37,101 bases of DNA, from assembly GCA_910577585.1 (NCBI GenBank), contig CAJTNN010000008.1:1-37101 (forward strand), written 5' to 3'. Shown here piece after piece: positions 34,496-37,101 of the stretch. The stretch is from an uncultured Muribaculaceae bacterium (lineage in GTDB: Bacteria; Bacteroidota; Bacteroidia; Bacteroidales; Muribaculaceae). The notes beneath the pieces are model-generated. The model saw only the letters and a list, made by a program, of their open reading frames with translations, did not search any database and was not told the DNA's origin. The stretch's first letter is position 1; every line of letters starts with the position of its first letter. Both the position numbers and the translations under genes were made by a program.

Positions 34496-35548
34496 ATGAA
34501 ACTCTCGCAGTTCAAATACAAACTGCCCGAGTCTCTGATAGCGCAATACCCCTCCGAGAACCGCGATGAATGCCGTCTGATGGTGCTTGATGCCCGCACC
34601 GGCGAAATCCAGCATAAGATATTCAAGGAGATCATCGACTACTTCGATGAGGGTGATGTGATGGTGTTCAACAACACAAAGGTCTTCCCCGCACGCCTCT
34701 ATGGCAATAAGGAGAAGACCGGCGCATGCATCGAGGTCTTCCTGCTGCGTGAGCTTAATGTGGATAATAAATTCTGGGATGTCCTCGTGGAGCCGGCGCG
34801 CAAGATCCGCATCGGCAACAAACTCTATTTCGGCGAGGACGACAGCATGGTGGCCGAGGTGATTGACAACACCACCTCGCGCGGACGCACCCTGCGATTC
34901 CTCTACGACGGGCCTCACGATGAGTTCAAGGAGGCTCTGTATGCCCTCGGCGAGACTCCGCTGCCGGAGTATATCACCCGCCCCGTGGAGCCTGAGGATG
35001 CCGAGCGGTACCAGAACATATATGCCGAGCATGAGGGGGCTGTGATGGCTCCGGCTGCCGGACTGCACTTCAGCCGCGAGCTCATGAAGCGCCTCGAAAT
35101 CAAGGGCGTGGAGCGCGGATTCCTCACCCTGCACTGCGGCAAAGGGAATTTCCGCGACATCGATGTCGAGGATCTGACCAAACACCGCATGGATAGCGAG
35201 GAGATGGTGGTCGACGGCGACCTGGTGGATATGGTGAATGCCGCCAAGGATGCCGGGCATAAGGTTTGTGCCGTGGGCGCATCGGTGCTGAGGGCAATCT
35301 CATCGTCGGTGTGCATGAACGGCCACATCATGCCCTATTCCGGCTGGACCAACAAGTTCATCTTCCCCCCGTATGACTTCACCGTATGCGATTCGATGGT
35401 GACTAACTTCCATCTCCCCCTCTCGACGATGCTGATGATGGTGTCGGCCTTCGGCGGCTACCGCAACATCATGAACGCCTACGATGTGGCCGTCAAAGAG
35501 GGCTACCGCTTCGGCGCCTACGGCGATGCAATGCTCATACTGCGCTGA
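34496..35548 (+). CDS. queA: S-adenosylmethionine:tRNA ribosyltransferase-isomerase QueA
   Basis: 350 aa from the ATG at 34496, where the family start MKLSQFKYKLPE appears. An in-frame ATG at 34454 would add 14 unusual residues. QueA moves the ribosyl part of SAM onto preQ1 in the anticodon of tRNAs to form epoxyqueuosine. Family blocks seen: VMVFNNTKVFPARLYGNK, GAVMAPAAGLHFSRELM, GFLTLHCGKGNFRDIDVEDL, and TNFHLPLSTMLMMVSAFGGY. It is the last gene of the ftsX run, 54 bases after truB, and ends before a strong hairpin terminator. Confidence 0.95.
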   Translation: MKLSQFKYKLPESLIAQYPSENRDECRLMVLDARTGEIQHKIFKEIIDYFDEGDVMVFNNTKVFPARLYGNKEKTGACIEVFLLRELNVDNKFWDVLVEPARKIRIGNKLYFGEDDSMVAEVIDNTTSRGRTLRFLYDGPHDEFKEALYALGETPLPEYITRPVEPEDAERYQNIYAEHEGAVMAPAAGLHFSRELMKRLEIKGVERGFLTLHCGKGNFRDIDVEDLTKHRMDSEEMVVDGDLVDMVNAAKDAGHKVCAVGASVLRAISSSVCMNGHIMPYSGWTNKFIFPPYDFTVCDSMVTNFHLPLSTMLMMVSAFGGYRNIMNAYDVAVKEGYRFGAYGDAMLILR

Positions 35549-35623
35549 CGCGCCACCCGCACCACTCTACGGCACCCCTCCCTCCCATACCAAACTGAAA
35601 TTACTGAATAGTAATCAATATGT

Positions 35624-35662
35624 GAAGAGGACGCTCCCTATTGCTTATGGAGCGTCCTCTTC
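35624..35662. terminator. Strong hairpin terminator after queA
   Basis: A perfect 14-bp inverted repeat (GAAGAGGACGCTCC 35624-35637 with 35649-35662) has an 11-base loop. It lies between the convergent queA and S24 repressor genes and could serve both, although T tracts are short on each side. Confidence 0.8.
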
Positions 35663-35729
35663 GTATACATCCACCTGCAGATCGCCACGGGAGCATTCGG
35701 CATTGCGAACCACCCACATCGCCGGCGAC

Positions 35730-36392
35730 TCAGAATGTGGAGTATAGGGTGAGTGAGCCGAGGATGCGGTAGATGCCGTAGATGGAGGAGGTGGGGATGC
35801 GGAAGGGGGGATAGGCGGGGTTAAGACTGCGGGCCTCAACCTCTTCGTCAGATTTCCTCAGGGGGTAGAGGCATTTCAGCACTGCGCCGTTGGCGGTGTC
35901 CACCACCAGCGGATGCCCCCAGGGGATAAAGCTGCGCTCATGGATGCGGCGCAGAAAGAGGAGTGTGCCGTCGCGGAAGTCGGGCTCCATGCTGTCGCCC
36001 GACACCCTTATCGCCATCTCGGCGCCACGCACCTGCGCCACCACCAGCTGGCAGTCTTCGCGGCGCACACTGTCGGCATAGTCCTGCAGCGAACCCGCAC
36101 AGGCTGCTGTGGGGATGAGCGGCACCAGCGCTGCGCCACGCGATTCGAGCGCCACGGCAAGCGTGCGGTCAGGATAAGGGTCACTCAGCATCGTACCCTC
36201 GCCGAATACAAGCCAATCAGTATTGAGATCGGGATATACGCGGCGTATGTCGCGCAACTTCTCGTCTGACACCGAACGGCGCATCGCCCCGATATAGGTG
36301 CTCGATACCCCGATACTGCGACAGAAATCTACCTGGCTCACGCCTTTGAAGCGCAGGTATTCCAGCAAACGATCTTTTACCTCTGATGCCAT
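35730..36392 (-). CDS. XRE/S24 family (CI/LexA-like) transcriptional repressor
   Basis: 220 aa. The N-terminal 65 residues form a helix-turn-helix (GVSQVDFCRSIGVSSTYIGA, ending YPDLNTDWLVFGEG). The C-terminal part is a peptidase S24 domain with catalytic Ser134 in SGDSMEP and Lys173 in AVLKCLYP. An Ala-Gly pair at 99-100 (AACAGS) could be the self-cleavage site. Such repressors are inactivated after DNA damage and often control prophages or other mobile elements. It is divergent from the truncated gene at 36525, with 9-bp inverted sites between them, so it probably represses that gene (inference). Confidence 0.9.
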   Translation of the reverse strand: MASEVKDRLLEYLRFKGVSQVDFCRSIGVSSTYIGAMRRSVSDEKLRDIRRVYPDLNTDWLVFGEGTMLSDPYPDRTLAVALESRGAALVPLIPTAACAGSLQDYADSVRREDCQLVVAQVRGAEMAIRVSGDSMEPDFRDGTLLFLRRIHERSFIPWGHPLVVDTANGAVLKCLYPLRKSDEEVEARSLNPAYPPFRIPTSSIYGIYRILGSLTLYSTF

Positions 36393-36421
36393 ATTCTTTA
36401 GTTATAAGTCAACGCTTATGA

Positions 36422-36513
36422 TTGCATTAGCATTGATAGATTTAATTTTGCATTGCTAAATTAATACTTATTTCTCAATGATGCAAATTAACTCGAATAA
36501 TAATCTAATGCAA
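36422..36513. promoter_or_regulatory. Divergent control region with inverted TTGCATTAG sites
   Basis: TTGCATTAG (36422-36430) and its exact complement CTAATGCAA (36505-36513) flank a plus-strand -7 box TAATTTTGC (36443-36451). Related GCATTG and ATGCAAATTA words lie between them. The arrangement suits operator sites of the adjacent S24 repressor acting on both itself and the gene at 36525. Confidence 0.5.
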
Positions 36514-36524
36514 AAGAGAGTTTT

Positions 36525-37101
36525 ATGGATATAACTACCAATGGCTCAGCGGATACGATAGCTGAGAGCACCCCGGCAGATACTGCGCCAGTGGCAGCAC
36601 TGACAAGCATCAAAATCAATCTTGCCGAGGTGATGGAGAATCTCAAACTGGTGAGCAGTTATCTGGCCGGCAAGCGCGAGGAGTCGGCCGTGGCCTACGA
36701 CCGTGTGGCAGCCATAGATGTGGATGCGCCGGTGGTGGGGTTGCTGATGGAGGATGCGGCGCTCAGGGTAGCGAGCGTATTTCCCGGCCCGCTGCTCAGA
36801 TGGCGCTACATGCGCAATGTGCTCACATTTGATATCGAGGGTGAGTGTGATGCCGAGGGGCTGCGTTCGACGTTGCTGCGCGTGGTGTGTCTTGAGGTAT
36901 TACGCCGCTGGCTGCGCCTCACAGGTTCGGATTATGCCGACACAGTGGCCGAGTCGGCCACCGAAGCGGCCGACTCACTCAGCATCCACTTCCCGGCACT
37001 CAAAGCCGCCGGAGAGCCCGGCAATACCGGCGAAGATGACAATAAAGAGCCCGATGAATGGCTACCCACCCGCAAGATTGCCTCGCGCCGCCGCCTCCCG
37101 C
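36525..37101 (+). CDS. Hypothetical protein, cut by the window end
   Basis: An ATG at 36525 opens a frame of at least 192 codons with no stop before the window ends. The product begins MDITTNGSADTIAESTPADT, a polar low-complexity start. A helical middle follows (INLAEVMENLKLVSSYLAGK ... YDRVAAIDVDAPVVGLL), then a segment containing FPGPLLRWRYMRNVLTFDIEG and a helix rich in Leu and Arg. There is no signal peptide. I do not recognise the family. Its place opposite an S24 repressor suggests the early or first gene of a prophage-like or other regulated element; this is inference. Confidence 0.75.
   Translation, partial: MDITTNGSADTIAESTPADTAPVAALTSIKINLAEVMENLKLVSSYLAGKREESAVAYDRVAAIDVDAPVVGLLMEDAALRVASVFPGPLLRWRYMRNVLTFDIEGECDAEGLRSTLLRVVCLEVLRRWLRLTGSDYADTVAESATEAADSLSIHFPALKAAGEPGNTGEDDNKEPDEWLPTRKIASRRRLP

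Overview
The window looks like a chromosome segment from a gut Bacteroidales, most likely a Muribaculaceae relative. This is inferred from several things seen together: the Bacteroidota -7 promoter box TAnnTTTGC in front of many genes, no strong Shine-Dalgarno sites, many lipobox lipoproteins followed by acidic stretches, BACON and BspA-type leucine-rich repeat domains, sorting-domain-like C-termini of the type IX secretion kind, and the order ftsX / DUF3098 / uppP / truB / queA. No tools were run, so family names rest on motifs read by eye.

Layout. 1-2200: a tRNA-Ser(UGA) with promoter and terminator, a decayed coding remnant, a RhuM-family gene and two blocks of short non-coding repeats. 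2211-6116: a large BspA-like surface protein on the minus strand, preceded by a structured leader. 6207-15858: a membrane-anchored TPR/AraC-type regulator divergent from a five-gene lipoprotein operon. Three members of that operon carry MACPF (perforin-like) domains, two of them behind a BACON domain. 16124-19379: two overlapping lipoprotein genes, a BMP-type binding protein and a fusion of a LivK-like receptor with a legumain-like (C13) cysteine protease. 19397-26163: an EamA transporter, a second BspA-like protein with the same leader RNA, a metzincin lipoprotein and a Bcr/CflA-type MFS exporter. 26164-26882: a composite repeat block ending in a 55-bp perfect palindrome. 26883-31213: a PurF-like amidotransferase, an orphan third copy of the leader RNA, and mtaB. 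31354-35548: the ftsX-DUF3098-uppP-truB-queA housekeeping run. 35730-37101: an S24/XRE repressor divergent from a gene cut by the window edge.

How the parts may work together. The centre (about 2.2-24.8 kb) is a cell-surface accessory region made of predicted secreted or lipid-anchored proteins: pore-formers, proteases, binding proteins and LRR adhesin-like proteins. The MACPF operon is probably controlled by the divergent regulator, through a cluster of AGTACA half-sites between them. The two LRR genes are tied together by a shared promoter-led RNA element whose helices show compensatory base changes. That RNA is the strongest candidate here for something not described before. The MACPF array and the receptor-protease fusion come next.
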